A DNA stretch of 64,000 bases from Planctomycetota bacterium (GTDB lineage Bacteria; Planctomycetota; Planctomycetia; Pirellulales; UBA1268), in the NCBI GenBank assembly GCA_003669585.1, contig QWOQ01000015.1:248001-312000 (forward strand). Reading direction: 5' to 3'. Of the stretch, positions 32,198 through 42,468 are shown one piece after another. Within the stretch, counting starts at the first letter, position 1; each line of letters opens with the position of its first letter. The position numbers were made by a program, and so were the translations under genes. Below the pieces are notes generated by a model. It was given only the letters and a program-made list of their open reading frames with translations. It made no database searches and had not been told where the DNA came from.

Positions 32198-33061
32198 ATG
32201 AACGAGTTTTCTCAAGTGGGTCAAACAGCAGTCGAAACAATGTCGGTTTCGAAGCAAGCTCTTTTGGATAGTTTCTCGCAGGCATGGAGTCAGGTGATCC
32301 TCCTGGCACCGAAAATGGTTGCCATGGTGGTGGTGCTTGTGGTTGGTTACGTGCTGGCGCGATGGGTTGCCAGCGTGGTTGCGGTGGTCAGCGAGAAAAT
32401 TGGTTTGCAGACAGCTGCTGAAAAAAGCGGTCTTGCAAAATCGATGCACGATGTTGGGATCAAGCGACCAGTTCCTGCCATCGTTGGAATCCTAGTGTTC
32501 TGGCTCTTGATGAGCGTCTTCGTGATGGCGGCGTTCAATATTCTTGGTCTTGAAAGCGTGTCGGAAGCGATGGGCGAAGTAGTCAACTACATTCCGCGTC
32601 TTCTTGTAGCAACAGTTGTCGTGGTGATCGGACTTCTTGCCGCAAGTTTCCTCAGGGGTGTTGTGGCAACCAGTGCTGATCGGATTGGGTTGTCCTATGC
32701 GGAATATCTCGCCGGCGGATGCTACTGGGTGCTTTCAATTCTCACCATGATTGCAGCCTTCAATCAACTCGGTATTCAATTCGCTCTGCTTGAAAAGCTG
32801 ATTTTAATTGGATTCGCAGGGCTGTCTATTGGATTTGCCCTGGCATTTGGATTGGGAGGACGGGAAGTGATGGCAGGAATTTTGTCCGGCTACTATGTTC
32901 GCCAGCGTCTGCAATCAGGCGACCAGGTGAGCGTTGCCGGCCTTGAGGGTACAGTGCGGGAAGTTGGTCCGGTTGCAACTGTGATTGAAACAAAAGAGCA
33001 CGGACTGGTGCACCGTCATAGCGTGCCAAATGTCCGAATGCTTCAGGAAGCTGTCCGCTGA
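32198..33061 (+). CDS. Small-conductance mechanosensitive channel-like protein (conserved TM helix family)
   Basis: SD gggggaggaag before the ATG at 32198. GFALAFGLGGREVMAGILSGYYVRQRLQSGDQVSVAGLEGTVREVGPVATVIETKEHGLVHRHSVPNVRML. Confidence 0.85.
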   Translation: MNEFSQVGQTAVETMSVSKQALLDSFSQAWSQVILLAPKMVAMVVVLVVGYVLARWVASVVAVVSEKIGLQTAAEKSGLAKSMHDVGIKRPVPAIVGILVFWLLMSVFVMAAFNILGLESVSEAMGEVVNYIPRLLVATVVVVIGLLAASFLRGVVATSADRIGLSYAEYLAGGCYWVLSILTMIAAFNQLGIQFALLEKLILIGFAGLSIGFALAFGLGGREVMAGILSGYYVRQRLQSGDQVSVAGLEGTVREVGPVATVIETKEHGLVHRHSVPNVRMLQEAVR

Positions 33062-33114
33062 TGGCCGTCCGTCCCCTTCAATGGGGCGACGCAAATCAGT
33101 GGCTTTATTGAGAT

Positions 33115-33147
33115 GGGCCCGCGATGCACAAAAAGCGTCGCGGGCTC
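33115..33147. terminator. GC-rich hairpin between convergent genes (possible terminator)
   Basis: gggcccgcgatgc-acaaaaa-gcgtcgcgggctc hairpin with two G-T wobbles. No clear T tract. Confidence 0.4.
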
Positions 33148-33174
33148 AACTCGTTGAGAGAACCCTTCTGATAA

Positions 33175-35604
33175 TCAACCGGCGCGGCGTTCTGAGCGAA
33201 TGGCACGGGACGAGGCGAGCTGTGCAACGAGTGGAATGGTCACAGTAAAACCCTCGCACTGTGCAACTATTTTGAGTCCCGCGAGTTTGGCCATGTCGAG
33301 TCCTGCAGGCATCGTAAAATTCAATACAAAGTCCTGTTGTCCGACTGGAAGTTCCACACTGGGAGCCTCAGTTCCATCTGGAAGACCTGCCACGCTGACT
33401 CGGATTGCCGACATGAGTGCAGGATGTCTCGTGAGGCGTCCCGAGACTGTGAGTGGTGTTAATTCACTCGATTTCACAACAATTTTTGGATCGCTGATCA
33501 GCTGAATAGAGAATGGTGAAACAGCGAGAACGCGACGAGAGCTGCTCGATGAACGTGCGATTACAGAATTTGCATCGGCGCTGAGAAGCTCTGCGATCAC
33601 GACAACGTCGTAGGCTCGCTCCTCAAGATCGCCGGGAATAACAACGACCGGCATGAGTCCGCCAGCATTGATCGCAAGCGGCACATCACTTTCAAATCGC
33701 AACGATCGATCAATGTCAGGCACCGTCTTGTCAACATTGTTCTCTTTTATAACTTTGGTTGGAACAGGCTGTGTGCTTACAAGTGAAAGCCGAACCGTAC
33801 CGGTCGCACCCTCTTGGAGTGTTATGTTGACTGGCACAGATAACTTTGTTCCGCGAAGCCATTGTGAGGTGTTGCCGTTTTGTTGCCAATCAGTTGCCAG
33901 CAGTGGAGGAGAGGGCAGAATAGCCAGAGCCAGATTTTTTCTGAGCCATGAATGGTGAAGAGTCCCTGGAAAGAGTGGTACCAAGGCATTTCGTTGCATG
34001 CGAGAAGCATCTGTTCCGAGTGTTGCCGAAATTTGTAAGAGACCTGCAAAGGCAGCCGACCCTGCAGGAACATGGATGCTCAAGAGAGCCGAAGATTGCC
34101 CCGGATCAAGATGAGTTCCTGCGATCAGTGTGGCTGCAGGCAGACCGGAAACGGCAAGATCAATCGGTCCATTCCAGCCTCGACGATCAACGCTCGCTCG
34201 AACCAGTGACGTGCCACCAGAATGAATCGAAACGCTTTCGGTATCAAGCGTGAAGAGCGGATCTGGAAACCCTTCAGGAGTGACCGTCAGACGGTAGACG
34301 AACAGATCACCACCATGCCCGCGAACGTCACCGACATCCACTACAATCGCGTCTGTATTCGCAGGAATCTTTACGACCACAGTCGGATTCATATTCCCGG
34401 GCTGATCATCTGCGGCTGCAATTTGAGCTCCAGACGATGTTCGCACCACAAGAATTCCGTCGAGCGGTGAGCCCATCGCATGGGACTCAAGGGCAATCCG
34501 CACGGATGATTCGGGCGTAACAGCAATTCGATAACGATCTCGCTGACCGGCAACCGAGATGCGTCCTGTAACACCTGCTGGAAACGGAATCGGCTGCGCG
34601 TTCATGTCGCCGGGAGGCATGTCGACAGAACTTTCGAGAACTTCATCAAAATCGCTTGCGAACATGGCCAAGTTTGGTCCAGCTGGACGTGAAGGTGCCG
34701 GCAGTTCAAGTGGAAATGAACCGTATGTTACGGGAGCAGTGATCGAAAGAAGTACGCCAGCAGGAAGGGACGACGAGAGAGGAACAACCGGCGAGCTTGA
34801 TCCTCGGCGGATTGCCAGCGGCATCGCTAAATCAGACCATCCCCATTGGCCCACCTTCATTCGAAAAAAACCAGGATCTGCCGCACGAAAAAGCAGATCA
34901 TGAAACTCAATGGTGTAACGACCATCCTTCGGCAGAGTATGCATAATTCTTGGATCACCAGCGAGTTCTCTCAAGCCCGTGGAAGATGCAATTGGAACTC
35001 CACTTGCATCAAGAAGACGTAAGACGCCGCGAGTCGTACTACCAAATCGCTTTGATTCAACCTCAACGGCAAAGGGTTGTCCTTGTTTTCCATCGAATGA
35101 AACTTTTCGAATTTCCGCACCGCGAACCGATCCTGAGAGCGCAACAGGCATTGTATCGATTGACTCAGCCCACCCGCTGTGTCCTCGCTGCGGCAGACTG
35201 TCGACAGCCATGACGAGTCCTTTTGAAATCCCACTGTTTGTTGTTGTCCATAGAGCAGCCCAACCAGCTGGGATTCCAGCATCAAGCGTGACTTCGATCT
35301 CAACCCGCGTGGCGGTTGCCCCTGGCCGAAGCGTCTGCTTGGCGATTGGAATTGTTGCAATCAACATGAGATTAGCATCGAGGTGTTCGCCCTCAAGAAC
35401 CAGCAGAGTAGGAGCACCTGTTTCAAGGCCACGAGGCATGATTGACCGAAGAACAGGAGCTGGTGTGTCAGCAACAACAACTGAAGCAAAAACTCCCACT
35501 GCGGTGTAAAAAAACATTGAGCAGAATCTGAAAACAACTGGATACAACCTCGATGGAAAGCCAACGACAGTGAGTTTTGGTGAGTAATTCATCGAATGCT
35601 CCAC
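33175..35604 (-). CDS. Large secreted hypothetical protein with PPC-like beta domains
   Basis: 809-aa ORF with signal peptide; repeated GRISVAGQRDRYRIAVTPESSVRIALES-type segments similar to PPC domain proteins. Confidence 0.7.
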   Translation of the reverse strand: MEHSMNYSPKLTVVGFPSRLYPVVFRFCSMFFYTAVGVFASVVVADTPAPVLRSIMPRGLETGAPTLLVLEGEHLDANLMLIATIPIAKQTLRPGATATRVEIEVTLDAGIPAGWAALWTTTNSGISKGLVMAVDSLPQRGHSGWAESIDTMPVALSGSVRGAEIRKVSFDGKQGQPFAVEVESKRFGSTTRGVLRLLDASGVPIASSTGLRELAGDPRIMHTLPKDGRYTIEFHDLLFRAADPGFFRMKVGQWGWSDLAMPLAIRRGSSSPVVPLSSSLPAGVLLSITAPVTYGSFPLELPAPSRPAGPNLAMFASDFDEVLESSVDMPPGDMNAQPIPFPAGVTGRISVAGQRDRYRIAVTPESSVRIALESHAMGSPLDGILVVRTSSGAQIAAADDQPGNMNPTVVVKIPANTDAIVVDVGDVRGHGGDLFVYRLTVTPEGFPDPLFTLDTESVSIHSGGTSLVRASVDRRGWNGPIDLAVSGLPAATLIAGTHLDPGQSSALLSIHVPAGSAAFAGLLQISATLGTDASRMQRNALVPLFPGTLHHSWLRKNLALAILPSPPLLATDWQQNGNTSQWLRGTKLSVPVNITLQEGATGTVRLSLVSTQPVPTKVIKENNVDKTVPDIDRSLRFESDVPLAINAGGLMPVVVIPGDLEERAYDVVVIAELLSADANSVIARSSSSSRRVLAVSPFSIQLISDPKIVVKSSELTPLTVSGRLTRHPALMSAIRVSVAGLPDGTEAPSVELPVGQQDFVLNFTMPAGLDMAKLAGLKIVAQCEGFTVTIPLVAQLASSRAIRSERRAG

Positions 35605-35868
35605 AAACTTATTTTTAAGAGGATCTGCACAGGTACGGGATTTTCACAAATCCTACCCTCGGCGGTAGTTCTCGGAAATTATTTTCGCAGCACGGCCAAT
35701 GAACGCCCTTCACGAACGCATCTTGAGCAGAAAACGGCAACGTGGCGCAGCGATCGCCCCAGCATTCGAACAAAAAAATCGGCACAGAACCAACAAAGGA
35801 CCAACCGAGCGCGAAGACAAAGATGACGTCATTGTCAAAGCGGTAGAGAAAAATATTGCTCAGAAGGA

Positions 35869-36888
35869 CTATGCCAAAGAATCATGAGCATCGCGATTGA
35901 TCGCAGCAGAATCATCCGGGACCTCTTCCACCATTTCCTGATTGTCTCCCGCGGCGCTATCCCGTTCCATTTGCTGCTCTTCCTGATCGGCCGAGTTATC
36001 CCCCTCGGCAGCGCTATTAATCTCTTCCTGTTCCTCCATTTGATCCTGAGCATTGTCACCTTTTGCCGAGTTCTCAACTTCGTTTCGCTGCTCAATCTGG
36101 TCTGCCGTGTTGTCGCTTTCGGCAGCATCTTCCTCCATTTGTGTTTCTTTTTGATCGGAGGTGTTATCGCTGGAAGAGTCGCCCTCATCAAATGGATCAT
36201 CCCCAGCCTTTTTCTTTATCGGTTTTTCATCTTCCGGAGCAGGCTCTTCCTCCATTTCGGTGGAGTCTTCTTCTTCGGTTACTTCAGGGACCGGCATTTC
36301 GACATCATCCGTTTCGCCTTCATCGCCAAAAGGATCGTCGGAACCCTTGTTGAGATCGTCGTCGCCAGATTTCTTTTTTGGACTTGGAGTCGGTTTTCGA
36401 GGTGTTCCTGAATCCGTGTCTGCTTCAGGTCGACTACGCCGCAAAACGTCGGTTGTGGCAGTTTCAATCTGTGAGTAGCGAAGTTCGGATGCGCGACGAT
36501 TTTGTTGTACCGCTGCAATGCGAGCATGAGTTCGATACTGCTCCAGACGAATTCGATCGGATCCTTGAACTCTTTCAAGAGATCGGGCAACAGGATAGTT
36601 CCCGAGTCCGAGCACTTCCCTGCGAGCACCTTCGATAAAATCAGCATCGGCCTCTGGCTGCTGACCAAGTTTTAGTTTTGCGAGAGCACGGAAATAGAAG
36701 GCGCGGGGATCCTGAATTCCTCCTTCGATGGCCTCAGTCAGATCTTGATGGCTTTGGAGAAAATGACCGGCGTAAAACGCATGGACACCGGAACCGTAAT
36801 ACGCACTGACCACAGGGTCGTCCGTCAAACCAACTTGGGCGACAAGCGCGACTGTCGCGCCGAGGGTAATCAAAAGTAGTTTGCGCAT
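35869..36888 (-). CDS. TPR-like secreted protein with an acidic Glu/Asp-rich repetitive C-terminus
   Basis: Signal peptide; YYGSGVHAFYAGHFLQSHQDLTEAIEGGIQDPRAFYFRALAKLKLGQQPEADADF (TPR-like), then ~18-aa DN-x-DQ-x repeats. Confidence 0.8.
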   Translation of the reverse strand: MRKLLLITLGATVALVAQVGLTDDPVVSAYYGSGVHAFYAGHFLQSHQDLTEAIEGGIQDPRAFYFRALAKLKLGQQPEADADFIEGARREVLGLGNYPVARSLERVQGSDRIRLEQYRTHARIAAVQQNRRASELRYSQIETATTDVLRRSRPEADTDSGTPRKPTPSPKKKSGDDDLNKGSDDPFGDEGETDDVEMPVPEVTEEEDSTEMEEEPAPEDEKPIKKKAGDDPFDEGDSSSDNTSDQKETQMEEDAAESDNTADQIEQRNEVENSAKGDNAQDQMEEQEEINSAAEGDNSADQEEQQMERDSAAGDNQEMVEEVPDDSAAINRDAHDSLA

Positions 36889-37021
36889 AAGATTCTCCCA
36901 ACCCTTGGAATGAGACTGGATTCAAAAGCCTCGACATGTGCCAGACGCTCTGATGGTAATTCGGCATCATACCAGGGTGCAACGTAAAAGAATGATTGGA
37001 GTGTCGGCAATACCGGCATGA

Positions 37022-37477
37022 TCAGAGTCGCTTGTCAGTCGAGCCCTCTGCAAAAGCCTTTGCATGCAAGCGAAACGTCGACAGTTTCAGAAAGGCACCT
37101 GCCCTTACGAGTTGCACTACCGGCACAGTCGCTGGCCATTCAAGTGCCTTGAGCAGTTGATCGAACCCCGCTTCGGTGCAGGTGCCCTTCAGTTCTACCA
37201 TCTGAACCCGCTGCAGACGTTCTACAGCGTTTCCATCGACTTGCCACTCCAGCGAGTCGTGAACCCCTCGCCATACGAAGGAACCGTCAGGTTCAACAAA
37301 GAGTCGATCCAACATCCCTAAACGCTCCAGATACTGGTCAAAAAAGATTTTAAATGGATCGGTGAGCATGCTGGGGAGGAGCGTCACAGTCGACCATTGT
37401 CCGTAGTCATCGTGAAAAAATTCACCCTCTTTGGAATCGATGGGCATGGGATGAAGTGAGATATGAAAACGATACAC
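37022..37477 (-). CDS. Hypothetical protein
   Basis: 151-aa ORF in a gene-sized gap with plausible codon usage. No recognised family. Confidence 0.5.
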   Translation of the reverse strand: MYRFHISLHPMPIDSKEGEFFHDDYGQWSTVTLLPSMLTDPFKIFFDQYLERLGMLDRLFVEPDGSFVWRGVHDSLEWQVDGNAVERLQRVQMVELKGTCTEAGFDQLLKALEWPATVPVVQLVRAGAFLKLSTFRLHAKAFAEGSTDKRL

Positions 37478-37550
37478 TCCGGGGATTCCTTCAAAAGTGC
37501 AACTGAAAGTGATTGTTTAACGGTAACAAGGATGGAAAAGAGACAACGCC

Positions 37551-38951
37551 TTACGCAGCCCACAGAGCCGATGCACGGTCTAAGAAATCATTGCAACGAG
37601 GCTGTGCCCCAAAGTACTCCGATGGAAACTCTGTGAGTGTTGTGGCGATCATGCCAGAAGATTCTCCAGGTTCGAAAAGAGCAATTGACGGTGGCACTCG
37701 CAAGGCATGAAGGAATTGCCGTGGCACGACTTCGTAGGCTTGGTTCATGTGCCCCTGCAGAGCGAAAGGCGGAAAGGAAAAGGACGAATTCTCTGCGAGC
37801 GAAAAAACCGCTGGCAAGCCTGTTGAGAGGTCGGTTTTGCATGGGTATTGCGGATGTCCACAAATCACAGAACAACGTTCTGCGTGGGGTTTTTCTCTGC
37901 AGTTCGGATAAACAATACGCAGCGCACCTGCTGTTGAAAGTGGCAGAGAACAAGAAGAAGGATCGTTTACCGCACATTCCAGATATGAAGCCACAGTATC
38001 AATTGGATCAAATGCATACTCGTGTGAGGGACGAAGACGCATCGCATGTGAATACCAAGATGCAATGGATCGCTTCCAGATATCTCGGCACGCTGCAGCA
38101 AAAGCCATCGATCCGCTGTGGTGATCAATCCACGCACGCATGACTGCCACCGCATCGAGTGGCTCACGAAATATCATTGACTGCACAAGTTTCTGTGCCA
38201 GAGAACAAAAGTAGTTTCCATGATTGGAAAGCGAATCGATAAGGTCTGCAGAAAAGCGTGTCAAGAAATCAATTCGAAGACTTTCAGCAAGGCTCGGTGC
38301 TCGAGACTCGAACTTCGATGAACTTACGATTGCAAGCGGATCGAGCTGATCACCGTGTAAGATTTCACGCTGTCCATCGCTCCACTGTGACCCAATGGCG
38401 ATCCCTATCGAACTGACCCATGCGGCGATGGATGGATGCGACAACAAGCGATCGCGGTCACCAGCGAGCATGATGACTCGCACCGGCACTCGTTCGAATG
38501 AAGTCGGCGATGGTCGACCGTGACGATCAGCCAACGGAAGTGCGAGTCCATCGTGAATAACTTTTTGCAATCGCACAATGTCTCGACGGATCGATTGTAA
38601 AGACAGAGCAGCCACCTGCTCTGTGATCGGCATTGCACTGCGCGGCATCCCCCAAGGTCGATGATCATCAAGCCACTTACGACTCGTCAGCCAATCGTAG
38701 GTATCACCTGCAAATACCAGGTCGAGTCGTTCAATCGGTTGATAGCGGCCGTCAAATCGCATCGACGCTCGTAGCGCAGCCCGATGCACGACTTTAAGAA
38801 AATGATCAAACTGTTTTTTAGAATGTGATGCAACGAGAGTTTGGTCAGAGCAGTTCCAGTTTGAAGTAACAACGAGCATTGAAGTGCGCACCCGATAGCA
38901 AATCAGATTGAAATCTTGAAAAATGCCTTTGGTCGAAGGATCAAGAGGCAA
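37551..38951 (-). CDS. Metallophosphoesterase-like hypothetical protein
   Basis: LDLVFAGDTYDWLTS...RVIMLAGDRDRLLSHPSIAAWV...EILHGDQLDPLA resembles calcineurin-like phosphoesterase motifs (GDxxD, GNxD-like, HGD). Confidence 0.55.
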   Translation of the reverse strand: MPLDPSTKGIFQDFNLICYRVRTSMLVVTSNWNCSDQTLVASHSKKQFDHFLKVVHRAALRASMRFDGRYQPIERLDLVFAGDTYDWLTSRKWLDDHRPWGMPRSAMPITEQVAALSLQSIRRDIVRLQKVIHDGLALPLADRHGRPSPTSFERVPVRVIMLAGDRDRLLSHPSIAAWVSSIGIAIGSQWSDGQREILHGDQLDPLAIVSSSKFESRAPSLAESLRIDFLTRFSADLIDSLSNHGNYFCSLAQKLVQSMIFREPLDAVAVMRAWIDHHSGSMAFAAACRDIWKRSIASWYSHAMRLRPSHEYAFDPIDTVASYLECAVNDPSSCSLPLSTAGALRIVYPNCREKPHAERCSVICGHPQYPCKTDLSTGLPAVFSLAENSSFSFPPFALQGHMNQAYEVVPRQFLHALRVPPSIALFEPGESSGMIATTLTEFPSEYFGAQPRCNDFLDRASALWAA

Positions 38952-39170
38952 CCTTTCAGATGAATGTCATCGGTTGATTTGCCACAATGAATCGATTCCG
39001 ATCGCGATCGCTATCGAATCAAAGCCCAGCGTGCCGCAGGCCTGTTCAAGCGTGCCGGTTATTCCTATTGGCATAGGGAAGGGATGCCAGACCAACAATC
39101 ACCCGTGAAGCGAATCCCATTGGCAGGTTTACAATGGCGGCAACCATCTCGAAGGAATCTTCAAGAGATC

Positions 39171-40556
39171 TTACGGAGCCAGAAACTCGGTTGTGCATTC
39201 AGATTCCATGGCACCCTGAAACGCAGAAGCCGTAAGGACCGCTTTTGCTTTGAAAGCTCCTTTTGAAGAACTGCGGTAGGCCAATTCAAATGCTGTTGAT
39301 CCACCGGGTAGGAGCGACGGAACGGATTCAAAGGAAATATTTCGACCGTCAATTTTGACTCGGGCAGGATTGGGATCGCCTACTAACTGCGCAGTCTCAG
39401 GAAGTGATATTACAACTGTAAAATTTGCAAGCGTCGCAGCGCTCGTGTTGGTCACGTTACAGATAAGCGTAGTGGTGTTTCCAATACGAACCGGGTCGTC
39501 GCAGTCGGCTAATACCATTCGGATTCCGCTGGCTCGAATTTGCTGTGGCAAAGATGACGTCGATTCGATCACGAGGCAGGATTCATCGGCCACGATCAAC
39601 CCACCTGGCGTTCCAGAGAGCACTGCCTTCAGGCAGGCCTTCCCCATACCCGTATTTGATTGATGAAGCGAAGAGGCTTCCGCCAGAAGATCTTTTCGTA
39701 CACGCACATTGATCTGACGGCGTGCAAAGCCGCCCACCGCGATGCTTGGCACCTTCCAAGAGACCTTCGATGTTCCCATCACGTATCCATCGGATGCCTC
39801 AAGTGGCTCAAACGCAGCATCCCATTGGAAATCAAGATCGGCTTCACCGGTTGGAATCGATCCAGTGTTGCGAATAGTGGCCGCATACTCGGCAACGTCT
39901 CCAGGCCTCGCAGAAGCGGGACCGGAGAGATCCATTTCAATCGAAGGAACTGACGACTGTACCGGAAGTTCTCGTGGCGAACTGGCACTTGATGAGGTTG
40001 ATGCTGCTGAAGGAAGTGTGGGCTTCGCCGCAGTCGGTGTAGAAGGCAACAGAGCGGGAGTCTCAGAACCTAATTGTGTAGACAGAGCTTTTGGATCAGG
40101 TGCAACATCGACGCACGCGGTTGCCATGCCGACGATCACATGCAGTGGATCGAGGAGCTCAACTCGATGACACTGTCTGCCTTGAACCGTGGTTGTAAAT
40201 TCGAGAGTGAGTCTCCTTGCCGTTCCAGCGACCATATCGATAGTGCCCTTCTGCTCGATTGGGCTCTTTGACGCAGCATGTGTCAGACCTTCATCAAAGT
40301 GATCGATGATTCGGAGTTTTTCAAGCGTCTTTCCAGAACGATTTACGATCTCAACTTCAAACGTTAATTTCTCTCCAAGGACCGCTGAGACTGGCCCCGT
40401 GATCAAAACGGCCACCGGATCTTCAGCCATCAAATCACTGGCATGTATGGCAAACAGAATTGCAAATCCCACAAATGAAAAAAGCCTCATCCGAGAACGA
40501 ATGCAATCCCTATGGAATGGTGGCACACTCATGGTTTGGTCGGATGTCATCGACAC
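39171..40556 (-). CDS. Secreted protein with DUF11/CARDB-like repeats
   Basis: Signal-like N-terminus; VLGEKLTFEVEIVNRSGKTLEKLRIIDHFDEGLTH, GDVAEYAATIRNTGSIPTGEADLDF, IGNTTTLICNVTNTSAATLANFTVVISLP. Confidence 0.75.
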   Translation of the reverse strand: MSMTSDQTMSVPPFHRDCIRSRMRLFSFVGFAILFAIHASDLMAEDPVAVLITGPVSAVLGEKLTFEVEIVNRSGKTLEKLRIIDHFDEGLTHAASKSPIEQKGTIDMVAGTARRLTLEFTTTVQGRQCHRVELLDPLHVIVGMATACVDVAPDPKALSTQLGSETPALLPSTPTAAKPTLPSAASTSSSASSPRELPVQSSVPSIEMDLSGPASARPGDVAEYAATIRNTGSIPTGEADLDFQWDAAFEPLEASDGYVMGTSKVSWKVPSIAVGGFARRQINVRVRKDLLAEASSLHQSNTGMGKACLKAVLSGTPGGLIVADESCLVIESTSSLPQQIRASGIRMVLADCDDPVRIGNTTTLICNVTNTSAATLANFTVVISLPETAQLVGDPNPARVKIDGRNISFESVPSLLPGGSTAFELAYRSSSKGAFKAKAVLTASAFQGAMESECTTEFLAP

Positions 40557-40781
40557 TTTTTCCCCATTAGGCTTTGGTGCTGAAGAAAGAACGCAAACAC
40601 CAATAAAATACTATGACAAAAGAGAACACGCGAATAAAAATCGTACAGAACGACAGAGCAGCAGATCTGTAAAGGCTTCGCGAAAGAATACCATGCCGCC
40701 TCATGGAACGTGAATCTCGATCAGAAGCCTTTGTTGCAGAGTACGTGCAATCTGCCTGGCAGTGCTGGCATCAATGGACGA

Positions 40782-41441
40782 TCAGTCGGTCATTCGGTGA
40801 CGCACAATGTCCCCTTCGACCATGTAAATTACATCCTCCGCGACATTGGTCGCCATGTCGGCAAGACGCTCGATATGTTTTGAAACCGAATTAATTCTCA
40901 ACAGGCTTTCGACATTTTCGGGGTGCAATTTAATGTCCTGAAGAATTCTTCTTCGGATCAATTGCCTCGCATTATCGACCACATCATCTTGCTCTCGAAC
41001 TCGACGGGCCAGTAATGGATCGCCGTTGACCACCGCGTCGAGGCACTCCTTGACCATCTCCTGTGCCTGCATGGCCATCGTTCGAATCTCAGGAGGGAGC
41101 TCCGGGTATTCGCCGTTAGCAAGTTGCGACACTCGTTTTGCAATATTTTTTGCCAGATCCCCCATTCGTTCAAGATCATTGTTGATTTTGAGTACCGATA
41201 CAACAAATCGAAGGTCGGCTGCAACAGGTTGATACAGTGCCAAAATTTTGAGGCACTCCTCTTCGACCTCTACTTCCATACGGTCAATTTCTTCATCGTT
41301 GGCCATGACTCGCTGCGCAAGCGGAACGTCATGATTGATAAGCGCGGTAATCGCTTTAGAGATGGCCTCCTCCACCATGGTGCCAACATGGAGAATTCTC
41401 TGTTTGAGTTGGTCGATCTGTCGTTCAATATGTCTTGTCAT
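40782..41441 (-). CDS. phoU: Phosphate transport system regulator PhoU
   Basis: MTRHIERQIDQLKQRILHVGTMVEEAI...DEEIDRMEVEVEEECLKILALYQPVAADLRFVVSVLKINNDLERMGDLAKNIA. Confidence 0.96.
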   Translation of the reverse strand: MTRHIERQIDQLKQRILHVGTMVEEAISKAITALINHDVPLAQRVMANDEEIDRMEVEVEEECLKILALYQPVAADLRFVVSVLKINNDLERMGDLAKNIAKRVSQLANGEYPELPPEIRTMAMQAQEMVKECLDAVVNGDPLLARRVREQDDVVDNARQLIRRRILQDIKLHPENVESLLRINSVSKHIERLADMATNVAEDVIYMVEGDIVRHRMTD

Positions 41442-41471
41442 GAAAAGCGTGGACCTCGGAGTGCGAAAGAA

Positions 41472-42410
41472 TCAACCAAAACGACCGGTTACGTAGGCTT
41501 CGGTTTCTTTGAGTATGGGCTTTGTAAAAATTTCAGTCGTCGGACCATATTCGATCAATCGTCCGAGATACATAAACGCAGTGAAATCGCTGGTGCGACT
41601 GGCCTGCTGCATGTTGTGCGTAACAATAAGCACCGAATAGGTACCGCGAAGTTCCTGAATTAAATCTTCAACCTTTCCGGTTGCAATTGGATCGAGTGCG
41701 GAGCATGGCTCATCTAACAGGAGCACTTCCGGTTCTGCCGCGATTGCTCTGGCAATACAGAGTCGCTGCTGCTGTCCGCCGGAAAGGCCCAACGCGGTTT
41801 CTGTAAGTCGATCCTTGACTTCATCCCAGAGTGCCGCTCCGCGAAGACTTTTCTCGCAGATTTGATCGAGCACTCCGCGGTTTCGCTCGCCATCAATGCG
41901 GAGTGAATAGACGACGTTTTCATAAATACTCATCGGAAACGGATTGGGCTTTTGAAATACCATTCCCATTCGTTTGCGCAGGTCGATCACATCCATGCGC
42001 GAGTTATAGATGGAATCGCCATTGAGTCGCATATCGCCATCAATCCGCACGTTGTTGAGAAGATCGTTGAGGCGATTTACGCTTCGCAGGAGTGTCGACT
42101 TACCACAGCCACTCGGGCCAACGAGCGCCGTGACTTTGTTATTGGGAATGTTCATCGTGATCCCATGAATCGCCTGCTTCGAGCCGTACCAGAGATTAAA
42201 ATTTTTGATTTCGAGTACGGGCGGTTCGAGGTGCATCTGGGGATGGACCTCAGAAGGAACGTGATCCCCGTTGGCGATTGCCGCAAGTCGATCAACTGGC
42301 GAGGTGGCAGGGGCATGTGCTGATGTTGGCATGGAGAGGTCATCCGCTTTGGGAGTGGAGAGAGGTGAATGGGAGTCGCGGTTCGCAACGGGTGATACAA
42401 GCATTTTCAT
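41472..42410 (-). CDS. pstB: Phosphate ABC transporter ATP-binding protein PstB
   Basis: [22 protein letters not shown]...[36 protein letters not shown]. Confidence 0.97.
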   Translation of the reverse strand: MKMLVSPVANRDSHSPLSTPKADDLSMPTSAHAPATSPVDRLAAIANGDHVPSEVHPQMHLEPPVLEIKNFNLWYGSKQAIHGITMNIPNNKVTALVGPSGCGKSTLLRSVNRLNDLLNNVRIDGDMRLNGDSIYNSRMDVIDLRKRMGMVFQKPNPFPMSIYENVVYSLRIDGERNRGVLDQICEKSLRGAALWDEVKDRLTETALGLSGGQQQRLCIARAIAAEPEVLLLDEPCSALDPIATGKVEDLIQELRGTYSVLIVTHNMQQASRTSDFTAFMYLGRLIEYGPTTEIFTKPILKETEAYVTGRFG

Positions 42411-42468
42411 TCTGTTCTCGCTGATAAAAAAATCGCGTGAGAAAAATAAAGATGGAAAATGGAAGGAA

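Noticed and set aside
35884-36411. 175-aa hydrophobic, apparently multi-TM plus-strand ORF
   Set aside because: Antisense of the Glu-rich repeat protein (GAA/GAG read as TTC/CTC gives Phe/Leu). The minus-strand protein explains the sequence.
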